Of a stretch of 64,000 bases of DNA, positions 25,413 to 34,421 are shown one piece after another. Source of the stretch: Candidatus Pseudomonas phytovorans (GTDB lineage Bacteria; Pseudomonadota; Gammaproteobacteria; Pseudomonadales; Pseudomonadaceae); contig CP119325.1 in NCBI GenBank assembly GCA_029202525.1, forward strand, positions 5,740,001 to 5,804,000, read 5' to 3'. The position numbers and the translations under genes are program-made. Positions within the stretch are counted from its first letter, which is position 1; each line of letters opens with the position of its first letter. Under the pieces are notes generated by a model that saw nothing but the letters and a program-made list of their open reading frames with translations, had not been told where the DNA came from and did no database searches.

Positions 25413-26204
25413 CTAGTGCAGCTCGAAGGTATCGGCATCCAGGTTGGCCGGGAACTTGGTGCGGTAGGCCGCCAGCTCTGCCGCGCTCAACACCACGGTA
25501 AACACCCCGTCCGCTTCACCGGCACTGAGCAGGCTCTCGCCCTGGAAGTCCAGCACCTGGCTGTCGCCTGAATAGGCAAAGCCCTTGCCATCCGTGCCCA
25601 CCCGGTTCACCGCCGCCACATAGCACAGGTTTTCGATCCCCCGCGCCGGCAGCAGGCGGTTCCAGTGCTGGCGGCGCGCAGCCGGCCAGTTGGCGGTGTA
25701 CAGCAGCAGGTCGGTATCCTGACTGTCACGGCTCCACACCGGGAAGCGCAGGTCGTAGCAGATCAGCGGGCGAATCCGCCAGCCCTTGAGCTCGAACTGC
25801 ACCTGGCGTTCACCGGGGGTGTAGTGCTTGTGCTCGCCGGCCATGCGGAACAGGTGGCGCTTGTCGTAGTGCAGGATTTCGCCGTCTGGCCGCGCCCACA
25901 GCAGGCGGTTGCGGTGGCTGCCATCGGCGGCCTCGATGATCACGCTGCCGGTAATCACCGAGTTGTACTTCTTCGCCTGTGCCTTCAGCCACTTGTAGGT
26001 CGGGCCGTTTTCCGGCTCGGCCAGGCTTTCGGACTGCATCGAAAAACCGGTGGTGAACATCTCTGGGAGGATCACCAGGTCCGCCTCCCCCACTTGCTCC
26101 AGCAGCACTTCAAAGTGCGCGTAGTTGGCCTCGCGGTCATGCCAGGCCAAGGTGGTTTGCACCAGAGCGACTTTCAGGTTGGGCAGTGTGCTCAGATCGC
26201 GCAT
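25413..26204 (-). CDS. Nitrilase-superfamily amidohydrolase (omega-amidase/YafV-like)
   Basis: A 263-residue cytosolic enzyme with the nitrilase triad: Glu48 in LPEMFTTGF, Lys115 in HYDKRHLF, and Cys149 in LICYDLRFPVWSRD. The FPVW context is typical of YafV/omega-amidases, which hydrolyse 2-oxoglutaramate or 2-oxosuccinamate left by glutamine or asparagine transaminases. It overlaps the end of the aminotransferase gene by 13 bases, and that pairing supports a shared methionine-salvage step: transamination of 4-methylthio-2-oxobutyrate with glutamine, then clearing of the amide product. Confidence 0.9.
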   Translation of the reverse strand: MRDLSTLPNLKVALVQTTLAWHDREANYAHFEVLLEQVGEADLVILPEMFTTGFSMQSESLAEPENGPTYKWLKAQAKKYNSVITGSVIIEAADGSHRNRLLWARPDGEILHYDKRHLFRMAGEHKHYTPGERQVQFELKGWRIRPLICYDLRFPVWSRDSQDTDLLLYTANWPAARRQHWNRLLPARGIENLCYVAAVNRVGTDGKGFAYSGDSQVLDFQGESLLSAGEADGVFTVVLSAAELAAYRTKFPANLDADTFELH

Positions 26205-27340
26205 AGTCGTTCCGCTGCCTGACGCAGCGTCTCCTCACGTTTGGCAAAGCACAGGCGCACCAGGCGTTGCTCGGGGATGGGTTGCTGGTAGAACACCGAT
26301 ACCGGGATGGTCGCCACGCCGTGCTCGCGGGTGAGCCATAGCGACATGTCGACATCGTTCAAGTCCGGGCGAATCTGCGAGTAGTCCACCAGCTGGAAAT
26401 AGGTGCCCGCCGTGCGGGTAAATTCGAACCGTGAGCCTTCCAGCAAGCCGCAGAACAGGTCGCGCTTGGCCTGGTAGAACGCCGGCAGCTCATCGATGTG
26501 CTCGGGGTGCTCGGCCATGAAATCGGCCAGGGCGCACTGCAGCGGTGTCACGCCACAGAAGTTGACGTACTGGTGCACCTTGCGCAGCTCTGCGCTCAAC
26601 GCCGGGGGCGCAATCACGTAGCCGGTCTTCCAGCCAGTGACGTGGTAGGTCTTGCCAAACGAGCTGACCACGAAGGCGCGCGCGTACAACTGCTCGTGGG
26701 CCAGCACGCTGGCGTGGCTTACGCCGTCGTAGACCAGGTGCTCATACACTTCATCGCTGACCAGGTAGATATCGCGGTCGGCGATCAGACGGGCCAGTTG
26801 GTCAAGGTCGTCGCGGGTGATCAGCGCGCCGCTGGGGTTGTGCGGCGAATTGAGGATGACCATACGCGTGCGCGGGCTCAGGGCATCGCTGAACTTCTGC
26901 CAGTCGATACGGAAATTGCCGTCGCTCAGTTGCACATGCACGCAGCGGCCGCCAGCCAGCTCCACGGACGGCTCGTAGCTGTCGTAACAAGGGTCGAATA
27001 CGATTACCTCGTCGCCGGCATGGATCACCGCCTGAATGGCGCAGAAAATTGCCTCGGTGGCACCGGGGGTGATGGTCACTTCCTGGTCGGCATCCACCTC
27101 GGCCCCGTACAACCGCTGGACCTTGGCCGCTACCTGCTGACGCAAGGCCGGCAGGCCGGTCATCGGCGAATACTGGTTATGCCCGGCAGCCACATGTCGG
27201 CCCACTGCATCGAGCAGGGCCTGCGGGCCGTTGAAGTCAGGGAAACCCTGGGACAGGTTGAGCGCGCCGGTCTGCACGGCGAGCTGGGACATGGTGGTGA
27301 AGATGGTCGTGCCGACATTCGGCAGTTTGCTGCGGATCAT
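26192..27340 (-). CDS. PLP-dependent methionine/glutamine aminotransferase (YbdL-like)
   Basis: A 382-residue fold-type I aminotransferase. Motifs include NLSQGFPDF at the N-terminus, NQYSPMTGLPALRQ, NSPHNPSGA, SDEVYEHLVYDG and the PLP lysine in SSFGKTYHVTGWKTGY. The sequence resembles YbdL/KAT-type enzymes that prefer methionine, glutamine or aromatic amino acids. It is coupled to the omega-amidase gene by overlap, which suggests glutamine as amino donor. The ATG at 27340 is preceded by AAAGAGG. Confidence 0.9.
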   Translation of the reverse strand: MIRSKLPNVGTTIFTTMSQLAVQTGALNLSQGFPDFNGPQALLDAVGRHVAAGHNQYSPMTGLPALRQQVAAKVQRLYGAEVDADQEVTITPGATEAIFCAIQAVIHAGDEVIVFDPCYDSYEPSVELAGGRCVHVQLSDGNFRIDWQKFSDALSPRTRMVILNSPHNPSGALITRDDLDQLARLIADRDIYLVSDEVYEHLVYDGVSHASVLAHEQLYARAFVVSSFGKTYHVTGWKTGYVIAPPALSAELRKVHQYVNFCGVTPLQCALADFMAEHPEHIDELPAFYQAKRDLFCGLLEGSRFEFTRTAGTYFQLVDYSQIRPDLNDVDMSLWLTREHGVATIPVSVFYQQPIPEQRLVRLCFAKREETLRQAAERLCAI

Positions 27341-27447
27341 GGAGCCCTCTTTCCTGGGGTGTATCCGGCACGGGGTGGAACCCGAGCATAGCGGATCGAG
27401 CAGTCAGGAAAAAGGTTGAAACAATAGGATGATTGCTTTGGATCAAA

Positions 27448-27556
27448 GGGCCGCTTCGCGGCGGTTCGACGCCTCGATGAACCCGCTCCCACAGGGATCG
27501 CACAATGCTTGAGGACAGTGCAGTGGCTGTGGGAGCGGCTTCAGCCGCGAAGCGGC
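27448..27556. repeat. Diverged REP pair
   Basis: GGGCCGCTTCGCGGCGGTTC..CGCTCCCACAGGGATCGCAC and the opposite arm GGCTGTGGGAGCGGCTTCAG..CCGCGAAGCGGC. The arms are less perfect than those of the other REP pairs. It lies between der and the aminotransferase, both on the minus strand. Confidence 0.75.
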
Positions 27557-27566
27557 AGACGCGGTA

Positions 27567-29030
27567 TCAGCGCTTGTCGCGGCGCTTCTTCTCGGCCTTC
27601 TTGTGGTGCGACATCAAGCGGCGCTTCTTGTTGACCTGGCGGTCGGTGAGGGTGTTCTTCTTGCCCTCGTACGGGTTCTCACCGCCCTTGTACTCGATAC
27701 GGATCGGCGTACCGACCAGCTTCAGCACGCGGCGGTAGGTGTTTTCCAGGTAACGCGAGTACGACTTGGGAATGCTGTCGGTCTGGTTGCCGTGGATCAC
27801 GATCAGCGGCGGGTTGGCACCACCAAGGTGGGCATAGCGCAGCTTGATGCGGCGGCCGTTGACCAGCGGCGGCTGGTGCTCGCTCACCGCATCTTCAAGG
27901 ATTTGAGTCAGGCGGCTGGTTGGCCAGCGGGTCACAGCCGAGGTGAACGCAGCCTGCACTGACTTGTACAGGTTGCCCACGCCGGTGCCATGCAAGGCCG
28001 AGATGAAGTGGATGTCGGCAAAGTCGACGAAGAACAGCCGGCGCTCCAGCTCGGTCTTCACGTAGGCGCGCTCACCCGACTCCATGCCGTCCCACTTGTT
28101 CAGTGCGATGACAATGGCGCGGCCGGCTTCAAGGGCAAAGCCCAGCAGGTTCAGGTCATGGTCGACCACCCCTTCACGGGCATCCATGACGAAAATGACG
28201 ACGTTGGCGTCCTTGATCGCCTGCAGCGTCTTGACCACCGAGAACTTCTCGACTTCCTCGTGGATCTTGCCGCGCTTGCGCACCCCGGCGGTGTCGATGA
28301 AGGTGTACTTGTCACCATCACGCTCGAACGGGATGTAGATGCTGTCGCGGGTGGTGCCTGGTTCGTCGTAGACCACCACACGCTCTTCGCCGAGCATGCG
28401 GTTGACCAGGGTCGACTTGCCCACGTTCGGGCGGCCGATGATGGCGATCTTGATGCCATCTTTCTCGCTTGGGCCAGGAATGCGTGCGGCTTCCTCGCCT
28501 TCGGCGACGTCCTGGTCGAGGGCTTCTTCCTCGGCATCGCGCGGCACGTGGCCAAGCACAGCTTCCATCAGGGCGTTTATACCACGGCCTTGGGAGCCCG
28601 CCACTGGAATGGCGTTGCCCATACCCATCGGCGAGAACTCGGCACGCGCCACATCAGGGTCGATGTTGTCGATCTTGTTGGCAACCAGAATCGCCGACTT
28701 GTTGCGCTTGCGCAGGTGCTCGGCAATCATCTGGTCAGCGGCGGTCATGCCGGCGCGGGCGTCGACCAGGAACAGCACATAGTCGGCTTCTTCAATGGCC
28801 ATGAGCGACTGCTCGGCCATTTTCTCGTCCATGCCCACTTCGTCACCGGTAATACCGCCGGTGTCGATCAGGATGAAGGAACGACCCTGCCAGCTGGCAT
28901 CACCATACTGGCGGTCACGGGTCAGGCCCGACAGGTCACCCACGATGGCATCGCGGGTTTTGGTCAGGCGGTTGAACATGGTGGATTTGCCGACGTTCGG
29001 GCGGCCCACCAGGGCAATTACGGGAACCAT
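27567..29030 (-). CDS. der: Ribosome-assembly GTPase Der (EngA)
   Basis: A 487-residue protein with two tandem GTPase domains, unique to Der. The first has GRPNVGKSTMFNRL and DTGGITGDE with NKID. The second has GRPNVGKSTLVNRM, DTAGVRKRGK and NKWD. A C-terminal KH-like domain (RIKLRYAHLGGANPPLIVIHGNQT region) and a very basic tail (HHKKAEKKRRDKR) contact rRNA of the 50S subunit. The start MVPVIALVGRPN was chosen over a longer open frame because it matches the family and has GGAG upstream. Confidence 0.97.
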   Translation of the reverse strand: MVPVIALVGRPNVGKSTMFNRLTKTRDAIVGDLSGLTRDRQYGDASWQGRSFILIDTGGITGDEVGMDEKMAEQSLMAIEEADYVLFLVDARAGMTAADQMIAEHLRKRNKSAILVANKIDNIDPDVARAEFSPMGMGNAIPVAGSQGRGINALMEAVLGHVPRDAEEEALDQDVAEGEEAARIPGPSEKDGIKIAIIGRPNVGKSTLVNRMLGEERVVVYDEPGTTRDSIYIPFERDGDKYTFIDTAGVRKRGKIHEEVEKFSVVKTLQAIKDANVVIFVMDAREGVVDHDLNLLGFALEAGRAIVIALNKWDGMESGERAYVKTELERRLFFVDFADIHFISALHGTGVGNLYKSVQAAFTSAVTRWPTSRLTQILEDAVSEHQPPLVNGRRIKLRYAHLGGANPPLIVIHGNQTDSIPKSYSRYLENTYRRVLKLVGTPIRIEYKGGENPYEGKKNTLTDRQVNKKRRLMSHHKKAEKKRRDKR

Positions 29031-29064
29031 CGGCTCTCCACTCTCGAATTCTTGAAAATGCAAA

Positions 29065-29085
29065 GGCCGCTGCAAGGCAGCGGCC
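29065..29085 (-). terminator. Hairpin between bamB and der
   Basis: GGCCGCTG-CAAGG-CAGCGGCC, an eight-base perfect stem with a weak T stretch on the minus strand. It could attenuate transcription from bamB into der. Confidence 0.5.
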
Positions 29086-29146
29086 GGAGTTTGGGCGGCG
29101 TGTCCTACGCCGCGGCTTGAAACCCGCCAAGGCTTCAAGCATAGCT

Positions 29147-30289
29147 TCAGCGGATGGTCAGTGCCTCGAGCTTGCCGCTGTTGCCGAAGACATAAATGGT
29201 GTCGCCGACCACAAGTGGGCGGGCGCGCAGGCCATCGCTGTCGATACGCTCACGGCCGACGAAGCGGCCGTCCACCTGGCTCAGCAGGTGCAGGTAACCC
29301 TCAAAGTCGCCCACAGCCACATAGCTGGAGAACACTTCCGGCGCAGTCAGCTGGCGGCGAGCCATGCTGTCATTGCTCCACAAGGCGCTGGACGAACGCT
29401 CGTCGACACCTTCGACAGTGCCAGAGGCTTCGCTGACATAGACGTTACCAAAGCCCTGGGCGACACCCACGTAGCTGGAGGCATCACGCTGCCACAGCTC
29501 GCGGCCGCTTTCCAGGTCCAGGCCCGCAACACGGCCCTGGTAGGTGCTGACGTACAGGGTACCACCAGACAGCAGCAAGCCGCCGTCGATATCAACTACG
29601 CGGTCCAGTTCGGAGCGGCCCTTAGGGATAGCCACGCGGCTTTCCCACACCGGCACACCGTTGTTGATGTCTACCGCAACCACCTTGCCGGTGGACAGGC
29701 CAGCAACGGCCAGACGGTTGGTAGCAATCGGCGCACCGGTGCCACGCAGGGTCAGTACGGCCGGGGTATTTTCGTAGATCCAGCGGCGGTCGCCAGTGGC
29801 GGCATCCAGGCCGATCAGGCGATCGTCCTGGGTCTGCACTACCACCACGTCACCGTTGTTGGCAGGCGGGGCCAGCACTTCACTGGTCACGCGCGAGCGC
29901 CAACGCTCTTCACCGGTGCTGGAATCCAGGGCGATGACTTCACCCTTGAGGGTGCCGAGCATGACCAGGCCGTAGCCCACGCCAACAGCGCCGGAAACCT
30001 GCAGCTCCAGGTCCTTCTTCCACACCACGTCGCCGGTGATGCGATCAAGGGCGAAGACTTCGCCGTTGACGTCGGACGCATAGATACGGTCGTTCTCGAT
30101 AGCCGGTACCAGGGTGTTGTAGGTTTCACCCTGGCCGTCACCGATCGAACGGCTCCACTGCTTCTTCAGCACCACTTCCTCGGTGAACTTGGTCAGCTCG
30201 GCCGGGGGCAGTTCCTTCTTGCTGTTGCTGCTGCAACCAGCGGCCAGTACGGCCAGGGTCAGCACTGCTGCATGTTTCCAACCGATCAC
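29147..30289 (-). CDS. bamB: Outer-membrane protein assembly lipoprotein BamB
   Basis: A 380-residue lipoprotein with lipobox LAAGC at about residues 15-19. The mature part is an eight-bladed beta-propeller of PQQ-like repeats (GEVFALDRITGDVVWKKDLE; VIALDSSTGEERWRSRV; VAGLDLESGRELWQRDASSY). It helps the BamA complex insert barrel proteins such as FecA and PiuA. The GTG start follows the stop of yfgM without a gap (TAAGTG), indicating translational coupling. The hisS-yfgM-bamB-der order is conserved across gammaproteobacteria. Confidence 0.96.
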   Translation of the reverse strand: MIGWKHAAVLTLAVLAAGCSSNSKKELPPAELTKFTEEVVLKKQWSRSIGDGQGETYNTLVPAIENDRIYASDVNGEVFALDRITGDVVWKKDLELQVSGAVGVGYGLVMLGTLKGEVIALDSSTGEERWRSRVTSEVLAPPANNGDVVVVQTQDDRLIGLDAATGDRRWIYENTPAVLTLRGTGAPIATNRLAVAGLSTGKVVAVDINNGVPVWESRVAIPKGRSELDRVVDIDGGLLLSGGTLYVSTYQGRVAGLDLESGRELWQRDASSYVGVAQGFGNVYVSEASGTVEGVDERSSSALWSNDSMARRQLTAPEVFSSYVAVGDFEGYLHLLSQVDGRFVGRERIDSDGLRARPLVVGDTIYVFGNSGKLEALTIR

Positions 30290-30931
30290 TTACGCGTCCC
30301 CTTTAGCCAGGTCATCCAGCTTCAATTGCAGGCCACCGACCGCCGCTTCATCAGACAGCGCAGCCTTGGCTTTTTCGTAAGCGCTGTGCGCGTCGTCGGC
30401 GCGGCCCAGCTGCACCAGCAGGTCGCCCTTCAACTCTTCACGGCTGGCCAGGAACGCTTTGTCGGCGTCGCCGTCGAGCAGCTTGAGGGCATCCTCGGCC
30501 TTGTTCTGGGCTGCCAGCACGCGAGCCAGACGCTGGCGCGAAATCTCGCCCAGGGTCACGTCGGCCGGCTTGTCCAGCACACCTTTGAGCTCGGCAGCAG
30601 CGTCGTCGAGCTTGCCGCTCTCGACCGCGACCTTGGCCACGAACAGGCTGCCGTACTGGGCATAGGCGGTACCGCCGAACTCGCTCTTGAGCTTGCCGGC
30701 CAGCTCTGCAACCTTGGTGGCGTCTGGCTGGCCAGTCGGCGTCAGGCTGGTCTCAAGCAAGGCCTGATACAGCTGCGAGGCACCTTGCGACTGGTTGTTC
30801 TGGTACTTGTGCCAGGTATTCCAGCCCAACACCACCACGCCCGCCAGCAATGCGCCGGTCAGCAGCGGCTTGCCGTTACGGTTCCACCAGTCCTTGACCC
30901 CTGCCAGGTCATCATCATCGGTACTCGACAC
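30290..30931 (-). CDS. yfgM: YfgM/YfgL-operon TPR membrane protein (UPF0070)
   Basis: A 213-residue protein with a short cytoplasmic N-terminus (SSTDDDDLAGVKDWWNRNGK), one membrane segment at about residues 20-40 (LLTGALLAGVVVLGWNTW) and a periplasmic TPR-like domain. E. coli YfgM associates with the SecYEG translocon and the chaperone PpiD. The start is GTG with AGGAG 7 bases upstream. It directly precedes bamB. Confidence 0.92.
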   Translation of the reverse strand: MSSTDDDDLAGVKDWWNRNGKPLLTGALLAGVVVLGWNTWHKYQNNQSQGASQLYQALLETSLTPTGQPDATKVAELAGKLKSEFGGTAYAQYGSLFVAKVAVESGKLDDAAAELKGVLDKPADVTLGEISRQRLARVLAAQNKAEDALKLLDGDADKAFLASREELKGDLLVQLGRADDAHSAYEKAKAALSDEAAVGGLQLKLDDLAKGDA

Positions 30932-30970
30932 CCCAATACTCCTTTTCGCCTATTCGCTTGTTGAACCGCG

Positions 30971-32260
30971 TTACGCCTGCGCGATCGCGGTTTCCAGGTG
31001 CTCTGCAAGAGCATCCCAGGCAATGTTCTGTTGTTCGCCCTGACCACGCAGGGGCTTCAAGCCGATTTCCTGCTTGGCCAGTTCGTCGTCACCGAGGATC
31101 AGCGCGAACAGTGCGCCGCTCTTGTCGGCTTTCTTGAACTGGCTCTTGAAGCTACCGCCGCCAGCGTTGACTGCCAGGCGCAGGCCCGGCAGGCGGTCAC
31201 GCAGGCCTTCGGACAGGCGCAGGCCTGCCAGCTCTGCCTGCTCACCAAAGGCGCACAGGTAAACGTCGATCTGGCGGTTGATGGCCTCCGGCACCTTGCC
31301 GAGGGTTTCCAGCAGCAGGATCAGGCGCTCGATACCCATGGCGAAGCCAACGCCCGGGGTCGGCTTGCCGCCCATCTGCTCGACCAGGCCATCGTAGCGG
31401 CCGCCGGCGCATACGGTGCCTTGGGCACCCAGCTTGTCGGTCACCCACTCGAACACAGTCTTGCTGTAGTAGTCCAGGCCACGCACCAGCTTGGTGTTGA
31501 TCACGAACGGAATGCCAGCGGCGTCCAGGCGGGCCTTGAGGCCCTCGAAGTGCACGCGCGACTCTTCGTCCAGGTAGTCTTCCAGCTTCGGCGCACCGAC
31601 CAGCACCGCCTGGGTGTTCTGGTCCTTGCTGTCGAGGATGCGCAGCGGGTTGCTCTTCAGGCGGCGCTGGCTGTCTTCGTCCAGTTGCTCCAGGCGCGCC
31701 GAGAGGAACTCGACCAGCGCGTCACGGTAGCGCGCGCGGGCTTCGCTGGTACCCAGGCTGTTGAGCTCCAGCTTGACCGCGTCCTGAATGCCCAGCAGGC
31801 CCCACAGGCGCCAGGTCAGCATGATCAGCTCGGCATCGATGTCCGGCCCGTCCAGGTTGAACACTTCCACGCCAATCTGGTGGAACTGGCGGTAGCGGCC
31901 TTTTTGCGGGCGCTCGTGGCGGAACATCTGGCCGATGTACCACAGTTTCTGCACCTGGCCGTTGCCGGTGATGCCATGTTCCAGCACGGCGCGCACGCAT
32001 GCGGCGGTGCCTTCGGGGCGCAGGGTCAGCGAATCGCCGTTGCGGTCCTCGAAGGTGTACATCTCTTTTTCGACGATATCGGTCACTTCACCGATCGAGC
32101 GCTTGAACAGCTCGGTGAACTCGACGATCGGCGTGCGGATCTGGCTGTACCCGTAGGTGTCCAGCAGGCCGGCCACGGTGCCTTCGAAGTAGCGCCACAG
32201 GGGCGACTGTTCTGGCAGGATGTCGTTCATGCCACGGATGGCTTGCAGCGATTTGCTCAC
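30971..32260 (-). CDS. hisS: Histidyl-tRNA synthetase
   Basis: A 429-residue class II synthetase charging tRNA-His. Motif 2 region is RPEGTAACVRAVLEHG with FRHERPQKGRYRQFHQIGVE. The histidine-specific loop is LVRGLDYYSKTVFEWV. Motif 3 is GVGFAMGIERLILLLE. A C-terminal anticodon-binding domain follows. The start is GTG with AAGGA six bases upstream. It is 25 bases downstream of ispG and in the same operon. Confidence 0.97.
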   Translation of the reverse strand: MSKSLQAIRGMNDILPEQSPLWRYFEGTVAGLLDTYGYSQIRTPIVEFTELFKRSIGEVTDIVEKEMYTFEDRNGDSLTLRPEGTAACVRAVLEHGITGNGQVQKLWYIGQMFRHERPQKGRYRQFHQIGVEVFNLDGPDIDAELIMLTWRLWGLLGIQDAVKLELNSLGTSEARARYRDALVEFLSARLEQLDEDSQRRLKSNPLRILDSKDQNTQAVLVGAPKLEDYLDEESRVHFEGLKARLDAAGIPFVINTKLVRGLDYYSKTVFEWVTDKLGAQGTVCAGGRYDGLVEQMGGKPTPGVGFAMGIERLILLLETLGKVPEAINRQIDVYLCAFGEQAELAGLRLSEGLRDRLPGLRLAVNAGGGSFKSQFKKADKSGALFALILGDDELAKQEIGLKPLRGQGEQQNIAWDALAEHLETAIAQA

Positions 32261-32285
32261 GAAAAGTCCTTACGAATTCTGTGTG

Positions 32286-33395
32286 TCAGCCACGGGCGAT
32301 CAGCGCCGCGTCGGCCTCGACCTTTTCGGCCGCTTTTTGGCGGATGAGCCTTTCCAGCTCATCGACCAGGTTGTCATTGGTCAGCTTCTGCGCCGGCTTG
32401 CCGTCGATGTAGATCAGGTTCGGCGTGCCGCCGGTGAGGCCCACATGGGCTTCCTTGGCTTCGCCGGGGCCGTTGACCACACAACCGATCACCGCTACAT
32501 CCAGCGGCACCAGCAGGTCTTCCAGGCGCCCTTCCAGCTCGTTCATAGTCTTGACCACATCGAAGTTCTGCCGCGAGCAACTCGGGCAGGCGATGAAGTT
32601 GATGCCACGCGAACGCAGGTGCAGCGACTTGAGGATGTCGTAGCCGACTTTCACTTCTTCGACAGGGTCGGCCGCCAGCGAGATACGGATAGTATCGCCA
32701 ATGCCTTCGGCCAGCAGCATACCTAGGCCGACGGCGGATTTCACCGTGCCCGAACGCAGGCCACCGGCTTCGGTGATGCCCAGGTGCAGTGGCTGCACGA
32801 TCTGCCTGGCCAGCAGGCGGTAGGCTTCGACGGCCATGAACACGTCGGAGGCTTTGACGCTGACCTTGAAGTCCTGGAAGTTCAGGCGGTCGAGGTGCTC
32901 GACGTGGCGCAGGGCAGACTCCACCAGCGCGGCCGGGGTCGGCTCGCCGTACTTTTTCTGCAGGTCTTTTTCCAGCGAACCGGCGTTAACGCCGATACGG
33001 ATCGGGATACCGCGGTCACGAGCGGCATCGACCACAGCGCGTACACGGTCTTCACGGCCGATGTTGCCCGGGTTGATGCGCAGGCAATCAACGCCCAGTT
33101 CGGCCACGCGCAGGGCGATCTTGTAGTCGAAGTGGATGTCGGCGACCAGCGGCACACTGACCAGTTGCTTGATCTTGCCAAACGCTTCGGCGGCGTCCAT
33201 GTCTGGCACCGAAACACGCACGATGTCCACGCCGGCATCGACCAGCCGCTGGATCTGCCCCACGGTGGCGGCCACATCGTTGGTGTCGGTGTTGGTCATG
33301 CTCTGCACCGCGATGGGCGCATCACCACCCACCGGCACATTGCCAACCCAGATTTTGCGGGATTCGCGACGTTTGATCGGAGATTCGCCGTGCAT
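32286..33395 (-). CDS. ispG: 4-hydroxy-3-methylbut-2-enyl diphosphate synthase (flavodoxin)
   Basis: A 369-residue [4Fe-4S] enzyme of the non-mevalonate isoprenoid pathway, reducing methylerythritol cyclodiphosphate to HMBPP. The N-terminal TIM barrel begins VGNVPVGGDAPIAVQSMTNT. The cluster cysteines lie in CPSCSRQNFD and GCVVNGPGEAKE, and the conserved Glu follows. Its dependence on Fe-S clusters links it to the isc operon nearby. It follows rodZ by three bases, as in many gammaproteobacteria. Confidence 0.97.
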   Translation of the reverse strand: MHGESPIKRRESRKIWVGNVPVGGDAPIAVQSMTNTDTNDVAATVGQIQRLVDAGVDIVRVSVPDMDAAEAFGKIKQLVSVPLVADIHFDYKIALRVAELGVDCLRINPGNIGREDRVRAVVDAARDRGIPIRIGVNAGSLEKDLQKKYGEPTPAALVESALRHVEHLDRLNFQDFKVSVKASDVFMAVEAYRLLARQIVQPLHLGITEAGGLRSGTVKSAVGLGMLLAEGIGDTIRISLAADPVEEVKVGYDILKSLHLRSRGINFIACPSCSRQNFDVVKTMNELEGRLEDLLVPLDVAVIGCVVNGPGEAKEAHVGLTGGTPNLIYIDGKPAQKLTNDNLVDELERLIRQKAAEKVEADAALIARG

Positions 33396-33398
33396 GAC

Positions 33399-34421
33399 TT
33401 ACTGTCCCAACTTCAGGCGAGCAGTCTCGCCACTGGTGAACGGGGCAACGTCGACGGCCTGGCCGTTGTAGCTGACCTGGGCTCCCCGGGCAAAGCCCAG
33501 GCGCACCGCGAACGGCGGCTTGCCGGTCAGTTCGAGGTTGTCCCCCTTGCGCTTGACAGCGCTGAACAGCACCTTGCCGTTGCCATCGGACACCTGGGTC
33601 CAGCAATCGGCGGTGAACTGGATCGCGACCTTGGCACTGCCTGCCGGTACTGCGGCTGGCTCAGTGGCGGCCACCGCGGCTGCGGGCGTTACAGGCGCAA
33701 CGGCGGCCGGCGCAGGAGTAGCCGGTGCTACCGGAGCAGGCGCTACGCTGGCTGCAGGTTGCGCAGGCACCTGCTGGACGGGTGCTGCAGCAGCCGTCGG
33801 CGCCGGGTTTGCCGGCGCCTGTTCGGCGGCAGCGGCAGGCTGCTCGGCAGTGCCCTGTTCCAGTGCCAGCGGCGCGCTTTCAGGCTGCTGGCCAGCGGTA
33901 ACAGCCTGATCTTCAGGCTCGTCAAGCGGGTGAATCTGGGTGGTGCCATCGGCACTTTCGACTTCGACGTGCTCAAGGGCCATCTTGGCCAGGTCCTTGC
34001 CACGCAGGCTGCCCTGGTCCTGCCACCAGACGAAGCCTCCGCCGACCACAGCCACCAGCAACAGCAGGCTGACGCCGCGCAGGATATTGTGCGACAGGCG
34101 TACCGGTTCTTCGATACGGCCCAGCGAGTGCACATCGCTGCCTTTGGCGTGGGTACCGGTGTAACGGTCAAAGGCCTCTACCAGGGTGGCCTGGTCAAGG
34201 TCCATCAATTTGGCATAGGCGCGAATATAGCCACGGGCGAAGGTATGACCGGGCAGCTTGTCGAAGGCGCCGGTTTCCACATGGTTCAACGAACTGACAG
34301 TAAGGTTGAGCTTGCGGGCCACCTCGGCTTGAGACCAGTCCCGTTTCTCACGGGCCAGGCGCAAAAGCTCACCGGGGTTCTGGCCAGGCGCTACTGCTAC
34401 TTCGGGATGCGCGGCGTTCAT
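33399..34421 (-). CDS. rodZ: Cytoskeletal membrane protein RodZ
   Basis: A 340-residue bitopic protein. The cytoplasmic Xre-type HTH (residues about 17-80: LRLAREKRDWSQAEVARKLN, FARGYIRAYAKLM) binds MreB. One membrane segment lies near residues 112-132 (ILRGVSLLLLVAVVGGGFVW). An Ala/Pro/Gln-rich periplasmic linker (about 180-260) leads to a C-terminal beta-domain (IQFTADCWTQVSDGNGKVLF). It supports rod shape. Its ATG overlaps the pilF stop by four bases (ATGA). Confidence 0.95.
   Translation of the reverse strand: MNAAHPEVAVAPGQNPGELLRLAREKRDWSQAEVARKLNLTVSSLNHVETGAFDKLPGHTFARGYIRAYAKLMDLDQATLVEAFDRYTGTHAKGSDVHSLGRIEEPVRLSHNILRGVSLLLLVAVVGGGFVWWQDQGSLRGKDLAKMALEHVEVESADGTTQIHPLDEPEDQAVTAGQQPESAPLALEQGTAEQPAAAAEQAPANPAPTAAAAPVQQVPAQPAASVAPAPVAPATPAPAAVAPVTPAAAVAATEPAAVPAGSAKVAIQFTADCWTQVSDGNGKVLFSAVKRKGDNLELTGKPPFAVRLGFARGAQVSYNGQAVDVAPFTSGETARLKLGQ

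Noticed and set aside
29117..30964. 615-codon plus-strand frame opposite bamB and yfgM
   Set aside because: Antisense shadow crossing two coupled genes; no recognisable domain.
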